Below the pieces are notes generated by a model, which made no database searches, was not told the origin of the DNA, and was given only the letters and a program-made list of their open reading frames with translations. The position numbers and the translations under genes were made by a program. Source: Halorubrum kocurii JCM 14978 (GTDB lineage: Archaea; Halobacteriota; Halobacteria; Halobacteriales; Haloferacaceae). Taken from it: a stretch of 64,000 bases of DNA. Of the stretch, positions 51,967 to 60,556 are shown piece after piece. The stretch spans positions 74,819 to 138,818 of the forward strand of contig NZ_AOJH01000006.1 in the NCBI RefSeq assembly GCF_000337355.1, in the 5' to 3' direction. How positions within the stretch are numbered: position 1 is the stretch's first letter; every line of letters starts with the position of its first letter.

Positions 51967-53394
51967 ATGGTAAGCTTACTCATCACAAACGGGATCGTCG
52001 TCACGCAAAATTCCGACAGGGAGGTGCTGGAAAACGGTGCTGTCGCGGTTGACGGGGACACGATCGTCGACGTGGGTCCGACCGCGCGTCTCGACGAGAA
52101 GTACGACTCGGACCGCCGAATAGACGCGACCGGAAAGGCGGTTATTCCCGGGTTGGTGAACCCACACACCCACGTCTCAGATATTCTGTTACGGGGGAGC
52201 TGCGGGACCGACCGGGGGCTGTACGACTGGTTGTTCAACGTCAAACAGCCCGGCATCGCAGCCATGACTGAAACCGATCACGAAATTGCGGCGGCGCTGT
52301 ACTGCGCGGAAGCGCTGTCAGCTGGTATCACCACCTTCGTCGAAAACGACGGGGAACTCCCCCACGGTGCCCTTGACACCATGGAAGCGAAGTTCGACGC
52401 CTACAGAACGGCAGGGGCGCGGAGCATCTACGCGCGCGGCGTGCGTGACCTCCCGCCAGACGAGGCGTTCGTGGCGCTCATTGAACGCATCAGCCGGCGA
52501 GACCCGGCCGTCGACACCCCCGGTCAAGGGAGGTACGTGGAGCACATCGACGACTGGCTCGACGAACTGGAATCGCTTTACGACGAGTACCACGGCACCG
52601 CCGACGGGCGCCACGAGATCTGGGTCGCTCCGGCAATCGTCGAAGGGATGACAGACGACGGACTGTCGGAGACGTATCAGTTCGCCGCGGAGCACGACGT
52701 GATGACGACCATCCACACCGCGGAGGCGCCCGTCCAAGCCGGTGGGGCACTCTCGCCTATCGAACACCTCCGGAACGCCGGATCGCTCGGCGAGCACGCC
52801 CTCTTGGCACACTGTGTGCAGGTGAACGAGCGGGACTTGCGGCTACTGGCCGAAACGGACACGCGGGTCGCTCACAACATCGCCTCGAACCTCGCGCTGG
52901 GGAACGGATTTGCACCGGTGCCGGCAATGCGGGCCCGGGGTATCGCGGTCGGGATCGGCACCGACAACTCGACCCTGAGCGACACCGTCAATCTGTTGGC
53001 AGACCTGCGCCTGGCCGGGCTGGCTCACAAGGGCCACCACACGGATCCCGGGGTAGTCACCGCCGGCGAGGCCCTCGATATGGTGACGATCGAAGCCGCG
53101 CGGGCCATACGGAAGGGCAACGAGCTAGGCTCGCTCGAACGCGCCAAGCAGGCGGACCTCGCCGTCGTGGACATCGACGCCCCTCGGTTGACGCCCTCAC
53201 CCGACATCGTCCGTGCGCTCGTCCACCAGACGCTCGGCAGCGAGGTCGAGACGGTAGTCTGTGGCGGCGAGGTAGTCGTTGAAGACGGGACCGCGGTCGG
53301 CATCGCGGACGCGTACCCCGATCTTTTGGATCGGGCGCGTGAGGCCGCTGAACGCGTTACGGTCGCCTCAGGCATTGCGGACGGAAGTGTGTGA
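51967..53394 (+). CDS. Amidohydrolase-superfamily protein (second copy)
   Basis: This 475-aa protein has H67 and H69 in LVNPHTHVSD, a further ligand in MTTIHTAEAPVQ, ALLAHCVQV, and the catalytic Asp in GIGTDNSTLSD. It is in the cytosine-deaminase-like group as is the gene at 41635, but its sequence is quite different and it keeps HTAEAP where the other has YHIAS. It may deaminate or hydrolyse a ring nitrogen compound. It is convergent with the hyuB gene, which ends about 80 bp away. Confidence 0.87.
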   Translation: MVSLLITNGIVVTQNSDREVLENGAVAVDGDTIVDVGPTARLDEKYDSDRRIDATGKAVIPGLVNPHTHVSDILLRGSCGTDRGLYDWLFNVKQPGIAAMTETDHEIAAALYCAEALSAGITTFVENDGELPHGALDTMEAKFDAYRTAGARSIYARGVRDLPPDEAFVALIERISRRDPAVDTPGQGRYVEHIDDWLDELESLYDEYHGTADGRHEIWVAPAIVEGMTDDGLSETYQFAAEHDVMTTIHTAEAPVQAGGALSPIEHLRNAGSLGEHALLAHCVQVNERDLRLLAETDTRVAHNIASNLALGNGFAPVPAMRARGIAVGIGTDNSTLSDTVNLLADLRLAGLAHKGHHTDPGVVTAGEALDMVTIEAARAIRKGNELGSLERAKQADLAVVDIDAPRLTPSPDIVRALVHQTLGSEVETVVCGGEVVVEDGTAVGIADAYPDLLDRAREAAERVTVASGIADGSV

Positions 53395-53472
53395 CACCGC
53401 AGGCGGGCGACGGGCCTCGAGGGGGTATGTGAACCCGCGACGGCGATCAAGAAGTCGTGCTGTGGAAGCTCG

Positions 53473-55647
53473 TCAGGGGGAGAGTCGGCTCACGAGTCGT
53501 GGGTCGTCTCGCTTCGCGACCTCCGTATCGAGCAGCGTTCCGCAATCCGGACAGAGGAACTGGCGAAGGCGGTATCCCGCCGTGTGGTGCGTCGCCTCGC
53601 CAACAGTGGCGAGTGACTCCTCGCTGACGGCGGCCGTTCCCTTCCAGTCCTCGTCGGCGCGCCCGACGTGAGTCCCACAGCTGTCACACGTCGCGTACAG
53701 TCGCTCCGCCTCGTCGGCTTCGACGGCCACGTTCGCGCCGAGACGGTACGTCGTCGGCTCGATCTCCCCCGGTGAGGGCGTCTCGTCTGGGACTGACGCT
53801 CGCTCTAAGCGGTCGCGGTAGCACTGTTCGCGGGCGTCCTCGACGGATCCAGTGATGGTACCGTCCTCGTCGACGGGGACACAGTAGACTTCGCGAGCGG
53901 TCTCGGCGGAGATTTTCTTTTCGGCGACGTCTCGAGCGACACGCTCGGGATCGCGGTCCAGCGGATCGCCGTAGCCTCCGCTCCCTGGGTGTCGAACGTG
54001 GAACACGTCGTCGTCGCCGAGAGTCTCCACGCCCCACCTGGCGTGTTCGGGTTCGGGGAGTGAGTCCTCAGTCGGTGGGTACTGACCGTCCGTCCCCGCG
54101 CCGTCGCGATAGGCGAGGAAGTCGGTGTTCGCGCCGGGGTAGCCACCAAACACGCCCGTCGACTGGGGAACCTCGATCCCTCGGGCCATCGTCACGACGT
54201 CGATCTCGTCGTACTCCTCGCTGTCGGCTGGCGTGACCGCGAACTCGTGGCCCAGTCCCCCCCGGAACTCCCCGGGGCCGCCGGAGTCGGCGACGAATCG
54301 ACGGTAGAGGTACATCAGCGGGAGCACCGCCTCGTGGCGTTCGGCGTTGCCCCACCGAGCGACGATGTTGACGACTTCGCCGCCGAGATCGACGCCATCG
54401 TCGAAGGCCCTGGCCCCGCCGGCACCAGCGAACGTGTCGGTCAGGGTCTCCACTTGTGTGTCACTGCCGTGTTCGATCTCCAGCCCGACGTGGCAGTGAG
54501 CGCCGTGCCAGACCCCGGTGGCTCGGTCGGCGTACGCTTCGCTGGCCCCGAGGAGCTTCGAGACCGCAAGCGTCGAGAGGGAGTTGCACATCTGAAGCGT
54601 CCCGATAGTGGCAATCGAGATGGGAGCAGGCCGCTCGGCGTTGACGATCGTCCCTTCGGGTGCGTCCACGTCGATAGCGCGAATGATGCCATCGTTCCAG
54701 GTCATATCGTGACACAAGAGAGGTAACAGCGGCGCGATAACGCCCCCGATGGTACCGATCTCCGTGCAGTTGAATCCCACTTCGCTCTGCTCGTCGGTCC
54801 CCGCAAAGTCGAAGCGAAGCGAGTCGCCCTCTTTCTCCAGGGCCAGCTGGACGGTGAAGGCTCGGTTTTCGCTGGTCGAATCGAGGTACTGGCGCTCTTC
54901 CCAGCGACCGTCGGGGAGCTCGCGGAGACGCTTTCGGAGCTTCTTTTCGGACTGGTCGATGAGCTGCTCGCCGACGTGTTCGATAGTCTCCGGAGAGTAC
55001 TCGGCCATCAGCTCCTGAAGCCGGTCTTTCGCCACGTTGTTCGCTGCAATCTCCGACCGGAGATCGAGTTCGACCATCCCCGGGTCCCGGCTCATGTTAA
55101 GGATGGTGTCGAGGATGTCCTGGCGCATCTCGCCGCCCTCGATAAGCTTCATTCCGGGGGTTTGGAACCCCTCGTGGAAGACGGTCGTCGCATTAGGCGA
55201 GAAGCCGCCGGGGTCGATAGACCCGATGTCCGCGACGTGGACGAAACTCGCTGAGAAGGCCTGGAGCTCCCCGTCGTGGAAGATCGGACAGATGATGTAC
55301 ACGTCGGGTGGGTGCAGCGCCGCCGTGTACGGGTCGTTGAGAATAAACATGTCTCCGGGCCCGATGTTGCCCTCAAAGCGGTCAATAATATGCTTGGTCG
55401 CTTCAGAGGCTCCGAGGTAGTGGTGGAGAAACCCGACGCCCCCGGTCAGCAATGACCCGTCCTTCGTGTACAGCGCGACCATCAGGTCGTGGCCCTCGTT
55501 GGTGTTTGGCGCGCCAGAGACCCGTTTTAGCGCCTTAACAGCCTCGTCTGTGACTCTGACCAAGCGGTGTTTGATGATCTGAAACGTGACCGGGTCGATC
55601 TCCTCCACACTCAAATCGATGTCTTCGGTGGGGTCGGTTTCACTCAT
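53473..55647 (-). CDS. Hydantoinase B / N-methylhydantoinase B subunit with C-terminal zinc ribbon
   Basis: This 724-aa protein is a HyuB/oxoprolinase-B family member up to about residue 590 (DPVTFQIIKHRLVRVTDEA, then SPNATTVFHEGFQTPG, PGSGGYGDPLDRDPERVARD). An extra C-terminal part (about 640-720) carries CDSCGTHVG and CPDCGTLLD, a zinc-ribbon pair like the small gamma subunit of acetone/acetophenone carboxylases. It works with HyuA in ATP-dependent ring opening of hydantoins or 5-oxoproline, or in carboxylation. It overlaps hyuA by 8 bp (55640-55647), so they are cotranslated. Confidence 0.9.
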   Translation of the reverse strand: MSETDPTEDIDLSVEEIDPVTFQIIKHRLVRVTDEAVKALKRVSGAPNTNEGHDLMVALYTKDGSLLTGGVGFLHHYLGASEATKHIIDRFEGNIGPGDMFILNDPYTAALHPPDVYIICPIFHDGELQAFSASFVHVADIGSIDPGGFSPNATTVFHEGFQTPGMKLIEGGEMRQDILDTILNMSRDPGMVELDLRSEIAANNVAKDRLQELMAEYSPETIEHVGEQLIDQSEKKLRKRLRELPDGRWEERQYLDSTSENRAFTVQLALEKEGDSLRFDFAGTDEQSEVGFNCTEIGTIGGVIAPLLPLLCHDMTWNDGIIRAIDVDAPEGTIVNAERPAPISIATIGTLQMCNSLSTLAVSKLLGASEAYADRATGVWHGAHCHVGLEIEHGSDTQVETLTDTFAGAGGARAFDDGVDLGGEVVNIVARWGNAERHEAVLPLMYLYRRFVADSGGPGEFRGGLGHEFAVTPADSEEYDEIDVVTMARGIEVPQSTGVFGGYPGANTDFLAYRDGAGTDGQYPPTEDSLPEPEHARWGVETLGDDDVFHVRHPGSGGYGDPLDRDPERVARDVAEKKISAETAREVYCVPVDEDGTITGSVEDAREQCYRDRLERASVPDETPSPGEIEPTTYRLGANVAVEADEAERLYATCDSCGTHVGRADEDWKGTAAVSEESLATVGEATHHTAGYRLRQFLCPDCGTLLDTEVAKRDDPRLVSRLSP

Positions 55648-57751
55648 TGGTACCCTCCTGGACGCTGATACGGATGTTCTTGTATCGGTCCATCTGTGCC
55701 ACGTCGCCGGGGTTCACGACGATGGTCGTCACCGGCGTCAAAATGACGCCCGGCTCTGTGATCTCATCGCCGGGCGTCAGTTCCTCGAAGTCGTAGAGCA
55801 CGCCGTCGATGCGGCCACCGGCCGCCTCGAAGTGCATCTCCTTAGTCCCGAGCCGCGCCCGTTCGGGGTTCGACTCGCTGACAGGGTGTTCGTTCAGTTC
55901 GGGCGTCGACAGTGGGCCGACCCCGCGCACGCGAAACTCAGTCATCTCGATCCCGCCCTCCTTGTACGCAGATCCCTGGCCGTAGCGCTGTTCGTACAGA
56001 TCCTCGAAGCGGTCGACTGTCGCCGCGACGTCCTCGTCGGTGAGTCGTCCCTCCGCCTTGACGGGCGTGAGTAGTTCGTGCACCTGACGCTGATAGTGCA
56101 TGCTGATCGAGCGGTCAAGTACGACCTCCTCGGCGTCGAACCCCTCGTCGATGAGTTTCTCGCGGGCGGTCGCTGACAGGTCGTCGAACACCCCGTTGAC
56201 CTGGTCGGCGTCAAAGGGTGGCTTGATCCCCTGGACGTCGAGGTGTTCGTGTGTCACGTCCGTCGAAAGTAATCCCAACGCGCTGTTGACCGATGCGGTG
56301 TATGGCACCAGCACCTCCGGGATGTCCAGCTCCCTGGCGTAGGAGGCGGCGTGCATGCCGGCCGCACCGCCGATAGCGACTAAACTGAACTTCCGGGGAT
56401 CGATCCCCTTCTCGACGGTGGTCTCCCGGAGTAGGTCCGCGATGATAGAGTTGATGAGCTTGTAGATGTCCGCCGCTGCCTCCTCAGTTGGTTTCCCGAG
56501 CGGGTCCGCGACCCGCTCGTCGAACACCTCATAAGCATGATCGGGGTCCATCGTCTTGTCCCCGCCCAGGAAGTACTCGGGGGAGAAGTACCCCTGGATG
56601 AGGTCCACGTCAGTTACCGTTGGACGATCCCCACCGCGACCGTAGCAGGCCGGGCCCGGATCCGAACCAGCGCTCTCTGGGCCGACCTGCGGGACGTTCG
56701 TCCCTTCTTCCAAAGAGATGATGCTGCCGCCCGCGACAGCGATGGAGTGGATGTCGCGTTTGGGGAACTGGTAGTGGTGGCGGCCCACCATCGGCTCGTC
56801 GGCGTACTCGATGCGGTTGTCATCGATGACGCCGACTTTGAACGTGGTTCCCCCCATATCGGTCGAAATGACATTGTCGATGCCCCGGCGGTTAGCGACG
56901 AACTGGCTCCCTAATAGCCCCCCGACTGGACCGGATTCTATGAGTCCGACGGGGCGCTCGATGGCGTCTTCTCGAGACACCAACCCGCCATGCGAGAACA
57001 TCAACAGGAGCAGGCCGTCGAAGCCGTACTCGGACAGCGTCGAACGCAGGTTAGTGAGGTATTCCTCTGCCGTCGGACCGAGGTAGGCGTTAAGCACCGT
57101 GGTGGACGTGCGCTCGTACTCACCCATCGTCGGAGACACGTCGCTGGAAATAGTGACGTACAACTCCGGGTACCGCTCCGACAGCAATTCCTTAATTCGC
57201 CGCTCGTGCTCAGGCGAACTGAACGACCACAGCAGACAGGCGGCGACCGACTCAACGCCGTCCTCGACGAGGGCGTCGATGCTTTTCAGTACCTCTTCAT
57301 CGTCGATATTTTCGACGATCCGGTCGCGGTAGGCTCGCTCGGAAACTCCCTTGATACGCGTTCGCGGGAGCAGCGGTTCGGGCTTGTCAGTGTTGATGAT
57401 GTCCTTCACTTGCTCGAACGGGAGCCCCGACCAGCGGCCGTACCCACCCCGAGTTGCGTGGAGGGTCTCCTCGAAACCAGCCGTGGCTAGCAGCCCCGTC
57501 TCGGCCCCCTCTCGCTCGAAGAGGGCGTTCTCCCCGACAGAGGTCGCGTGGAGAAACAGGTCGGTGTTCGCCAGCAGTTCGGACAACCCGAGGTCCAAGT
57601 CTTCCGTCGCGTCTCTGAGGGAGTCGAATATACCCTCTGAGAGGTCCGGATACGTCGTCAGATCCTTGCCGATAGTTACGGCTCCTGAGTCGTCCATGAT
57701 CGTCGAGTCGGTACACGTTCCGCCGATGTCAGTACCTATTCGGTAACCCAT
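55640..57751 (-). CDS. Hydantoinase A / oxoprolinase subunit A (ATPase)
   Basis: This 703-aa protein starts MGYRIGTDIGGTCTDSTIMD, with the ASKHA nucleotide-binding motif DIGGT at 8-12. It continues with HATSVGENALFEREGAETGL, STDMGGTTFKVGVI and AIGGAAGMHAASYARELDIP, all typical of the HyuA/oxoprolinase-A family. It would phosphorylate or activate the substrate for HyuB. The ATG at 57751 is preferred over an upstream in-frame start. It heads a two-gene unit and is divergent from the SDR at 57977. Confidence 0.9.
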   Translation of the reverse strand: MGYRIGTDIGGTCTDSTIMDDSGAVTIGKDLTTYPDLSEGIFDSLRDATEDLDLGLSELLANTDLFLHATSVGENALFEREGAETGLLATAGFEETLHATRGGYGRWSGLPFEQVKDIINTDKPEPLLPRTRIKGVSERAYRDRIVENIDDEEVLKSIDALVEDGVESVAACLLWSFSSPEHERRIKELLSERYPELYVTISSDVSPTMGEYERTSTTVLNAYLGPTAEEYLTNLRSTLSEYGFDGLLLLMFSHGGLVSREDAIERPVGLIESGPVGGLLGSQFVANRRGIDNVISTDMGGTTFKVGVIDDNRIEYADEPMVGRHHYQFPKRDIHSIAVAGGSIISLEEGTNVPQVGPESAGSDPGPACYGRGGDRPTVTDVDLIQGYFSPEYFLGGDKTMDPDHAYEVFDERVADPLGKPTEEAAADIYKLINSIIADLLRETTVEKGIDPRKFSLVAIGGAAGMHAASYARELDIPEVLVPYTASVNSALGLLSTDVTHEHLDVQGIKPPFDADQVNGVFDDLSATAREKLIDEGFDAEEVVLDRSISMHYQRQVHELLTPVKAEGRLTDEDVAATVDRFEDLYEQRYGQGSAYKEGGIEMTEFRVRGVGPLSTPELNEHPVSESNPERARLGTKEMHFEAAGGRIDGVLYDFEELTPGDEITEPGVILTPVTTIVVNPGDVAQMDRYKNIRISVQEGTNE

Positions 57752-57976
57752 GCGCTCAATCGTGTCTGATACTACCACACAATGGGATTAAATCTATGGG
57801 TGAAGCCCCAGCGAGCCGAGCGCCCCGCGAGCCCGACGCCGACACGGTTCACGCACGACCGGGCAGATCAGCGACGCTGTCCCTCGTGCAGACGGGACTC
57901 GTTCGGGCCGTTCCACGAAGTGTCGGGTTTTGCTGGAAGAACAACGGCTTTGCGTGGGTCGTTCGATCGGGGTGGT

Positions 57977-58723
57977 ATGAGGTTTGACGACTCGACAGTC
58001 GTAATCACCGGTGCAGGCCGGGGGATTGGCAAGCAAATGGCCGAGCGGTTCGCATCCGGCGGTGCCGACGTCGTCATCGCCGACGTCAAGGGCGCAGACG
58101 AAGCGGCAGCAGAACTCTCGACGGCGGCGCTCGGCGTACAAACCGATGTTACTGACCGGGACGACGTGGAGCGTCTCGCGACAGAGACCATCGATCGCTT
58201 CGGCAGTATCGACGTACTCGTGAACAACGCCGCAATCTACGGGCCGCTTGTTCCGAAACGCGACCGCCGGTACGACGAGATCCCGGTCGACGAGTGGCGC
58301 GACGTGATCGACGTCAACACCACCGGGATGTTCATTTGCTGTAAGGAACTGGTCCCACACATGGAGGCCCAAGGCCACGGCAGCGTCGTCAACATCTCCT
58401 CGGCGGTGATGTACGGCGGGTCGACCGGGTACCCTCACTACGTCACGTCGAAGGGCGCCGTCCCGTCTCTGACTAGAGCGATCGCAGCCGAGGCCGGCGA
58501 AAACGGCGTCCGCGTCAACGCTGTCGCGCCCGGCCTCGTGACCACAGCGGCCAGCCAACAACTCGACCAGGAATACCTCGACGCCATCGCCGACCAGCAG
58601 TGCCTCCCGCGTAACGGGACGCCAGAGGAGATCGTCGACACCGTCGAGTTCCTGGCCAGCGAGAAGTCGTCGTTCATCGCCGGGAGCGTTCTCCACCCCG
58701 ATGGCGGGCTGACGTATCGCTAA
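57977..58723 (+). CDS. Short-chain dehydrogenase/reductase
   Basis: This 248-aa classical SDR has TGAGRGIG at 11-18, NNAA at 83-86, Ser at 141-142 and the catalytic pair Y155-VTS-K159, with RVNAVAPGLV and DGGLTYR at the C-terminus. It is soluble and NAD(P)-dependent, and probably oxidises an alcohol or reduces a ketone intermediate. It is divergent from hyuA with about 225 bp between. The ATG at 57977 gives the normal Rossmann position. Confidence 0.9.
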   Translation: MRFDDSTVVITGAGRGIGKQMAERFASGGADVVIADVKGADEAAAELSTAALGVQTDVTDRDDVERLATETIDRFGSIDVLVNNAAIYGPLVPKRDRRYDEIPVDEWRDVIDVNTTGMFICCKELVPHMEAQGHGSVVNISSAVMYGGSTGYPHYVTSKGAVPSLTRAIAAEAGENGVRVNAVAPGLVTTAASQQLDQEYLDAIADQQCLPRNGTPEEIVDTVEFLASEKSSFIAGSVLHPDGGLTYR

Positions 58724-58921
58724 TCACCCGCTACCAGTCGATAGGCACCGAAAGGCACCGACTCAACTGCTACTCACTCAGTGAGCGGTACATGGCGTTC
58801 GATAGCCGCTAGCGCGTCGCTCAGATACATTCGTTTCTCTCCAACGTTTGTGACTCTCGAAAAGCAACGTAATATCGATAGCCGGTCCATCAGATCAGTA
58901 GTCCCGGTCCACGCGTGACGC

Positions 58922-59155
58922 TCAATTAGCATCGTCAATATCGGCACGCAGCAGATACTCGTAATCGGCGTTGTTGTTTCGGCTTGACGCTCGACGTCGA
59001 AGATATCCCTCTCGATATAGCTCCCCGAGCAATTTACTACATCCCGCGAGGGTGAATCCCGTTTGGTTCGCGATATCGAAGCAGTCTTTCCACTCGGTCA
59101 TCGAGAGCGCTTGGCACACTTTTTCCCTTCGTGTTTCTGATTGTTCCCGATGCAT
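58922..59155 (-). CDS. Small winged-helix DNA-binding protein
   Basis: This 77-aa protein reads KVCQALSMTEWKDCFDIANQ, then TGFTLAGCSKLLGELYREGY and LRRRASSRNNNADYEYLL, one winged helix in the style of haloarchaeal plasmid regulators. No other domain is present. It probably binds DNA locally. The upstream sequence is AT-rich and suitable for a promoter. Confidence 0.7.
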   Translation of the reverse strand: MHREQSETRREKVCQALSMTEWKDCFDIANQTGFTLAGCSKLLGELYREGYLRRRASSRNNNADYEYLLRADIDDAN

Positions 59156-59308
59156 ATCCGCTACAGTGGTTTTTCAGTATAATATAAGTTTGGAGGAATT
59201 CACTGCAGTGTCCGTTAAGCAGGTCTAAGCACGTACTCTAGCCCAGAGACGATCCAAAGAGCAGGGAGTCTACACAAACATAATATGTGGTATAACAGTA
59301 ATACACGA

Positions 59309-59497
59309 ATGCCGATTGTTAATATAACATGGCAAGGTAGTTTTTTATATCAGAGTGAGAATCATGTTACCATGCATCAATACCCGAATAACACAATAAA
59401 AATAAAGGAAGAGTGCACATCCTGCGGAACATCCATCTCAAAGCTGATCGTTCTAAACGCCCCGGATCGCATCGAGATCTGCCCACAGTGTCAGTGA
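59309..59497 (+). CDS. Small zinc-ribbon protein (62 aa)
   Basis: The frame begins MPIVNITWQGSFLYQSE and has two cysteine pairs, CTSC near 43-46 and CPQC at the end, about 14 residues apart, a zinc ribbon. The coding DNA is much AT-richer than neighbouring genes, which suggests foreign origin. An ATG eight codons upstream is also in frame. A perfect hairpin begins right after the stop. Function unknown. Confidence 0.55.
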   Translation: MPIVNITWQGSFLYQSENHVTMHQYPNNTIKIKEECTSCGTSISKLIVLNAPDRIEICPQCQ

Positions 59498-59517
59498 CCC
59501 ACGACCGAAGTCGTGGG
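59498..59517. terminator. Perfect 8-bp hairpin, terminator or IS-end structure
   Basis: cccacgac at 59498-59505 pairs with gtcgtggg at 59510-59517 across a 4-base loop (cgaa). It starts on the base after the stop of the zinc-ribbon gene. Similar hairpins flank haloarchaeal IS200/IS605-type elements, so it may be a remnant end and not a terminator. Confidence 0.5.
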
Positions 59518-59704
59518 CGTGTCAGTGGGCTACACCTTCTACCACCGAATTGACGGAGGCGATAAATTCGCCGTTCAGGTGACAGCGTCCTACGGACCCT
59601 CTCCTCGGAGATAGCCCCGGGCAGACTAGACAAATCGATCGACTCGCCTCAACGATTGTCTGCAGCGCTCCGAAACGATAGAGAAGAGCGTAGCGAAGGG
59701 TGGT

Positions 59705-59762
59705 AATGAATAGAACGGGTAAAATGAATAGAACGAACAAAACGAATGAAACGAGTGAAACG
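59705..59762. repeat. Second 9-bp periodic array (AACG/AATG)
   Basis: AATG/AACG tetramers occur at 59705, 59714, 59723, 59732, 59741, 59750 and 59759, exactly 9 bp apart. In reverse complement the units (cgtttcact, cgttttgtt, cgttctatt) match those upstream of parA at 21574-21898, 38 kb away, in the opposite orientation. Confidence 0.75.
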
Positions 59763-60556
59763 ACCAACGCTCAGCTGTAGGATACTGAATATCCCACCGG
59801 ACGTCGTAGCCAGCATCAACGTTTCCGCGGCCTACAGATGAGGCATTACTAGAATAGTTTGAAAACGAATAGGTATAGTTTCATACCTTCTAAAATATAT
59901 TCTATTTGATTTCTACTGCCGTTGATCTCGATGCGGGACTCGGACCATTCTCGACGAAGACCGCCTGCGAGGTGCGCGGCGTCATCGACAGAACTACGGC
60001 GTCGGAAATATCAGAATTTTCGCACAACTCGGTGTGTTATTCTCGGACGATCGGAGACTATTCCGTCGAAATACCGAACGAATAAATTATTCCAGGTTCA
60101 AGATTGACTAAAGCGTACGGCTAGTGCTCGTCGTCGGTACCCCGTATTGATTTCTGAACGACCGTGACTCGATCCGAACATTTCGCTGTGAGCTGGCTGT
60201 GAATCAGCCTTTTCAACCAAGTTTTTAACCGCAGTGTGGCTCCGTTTTCACCCGACTGCTTGAATAAAGTAACTATATTTAAATATGATAGTTGTACGAG
60301 ATAGTGGCAGATGCAAGGGCGCGCTCAGTGCGTCCGCCGCGCACCAGGTCATTCAGGGAAACAGCGAAGCGTGGCGCGGGTTTTTCAGTGTGAAAGAGCA
60401 ATGTCACGATGCGGTAACCACTTCAGTCACGGAACATCCGGAACCGTCGAGCGTCCGTGGCAACGAAGCGATGGAGGCCTCGTCAAGAGTTCCACGGTCC
60501 GGTGAAGGACGGGCTCGAAGAGATGGTCGCCGAACCGGCGTGACCACCGAGCCCGC
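59763..60556. other. Intergenic region without recognised genes
   Basis: About 800 bp, with AT-rich stretches near 59870-59915, 60070-60110 and 60260-60290. No frame has a protein-like translation. The region at 59520-59700 just before the array is likewise unassigned. It could contain plasmid replication or partition sites. Confidence 0.4.

Noticed and set aside
59522..59767. Hydrophobic minus-strand frame (VVSLVSFVLFVLFILPVLF)
   Set aside because: The apparent membrane segment is the translation of the 9-bp repeat array, whose 3-codon period gives a hydrophobic pattern in that frame; no promoter or homologous pattern.
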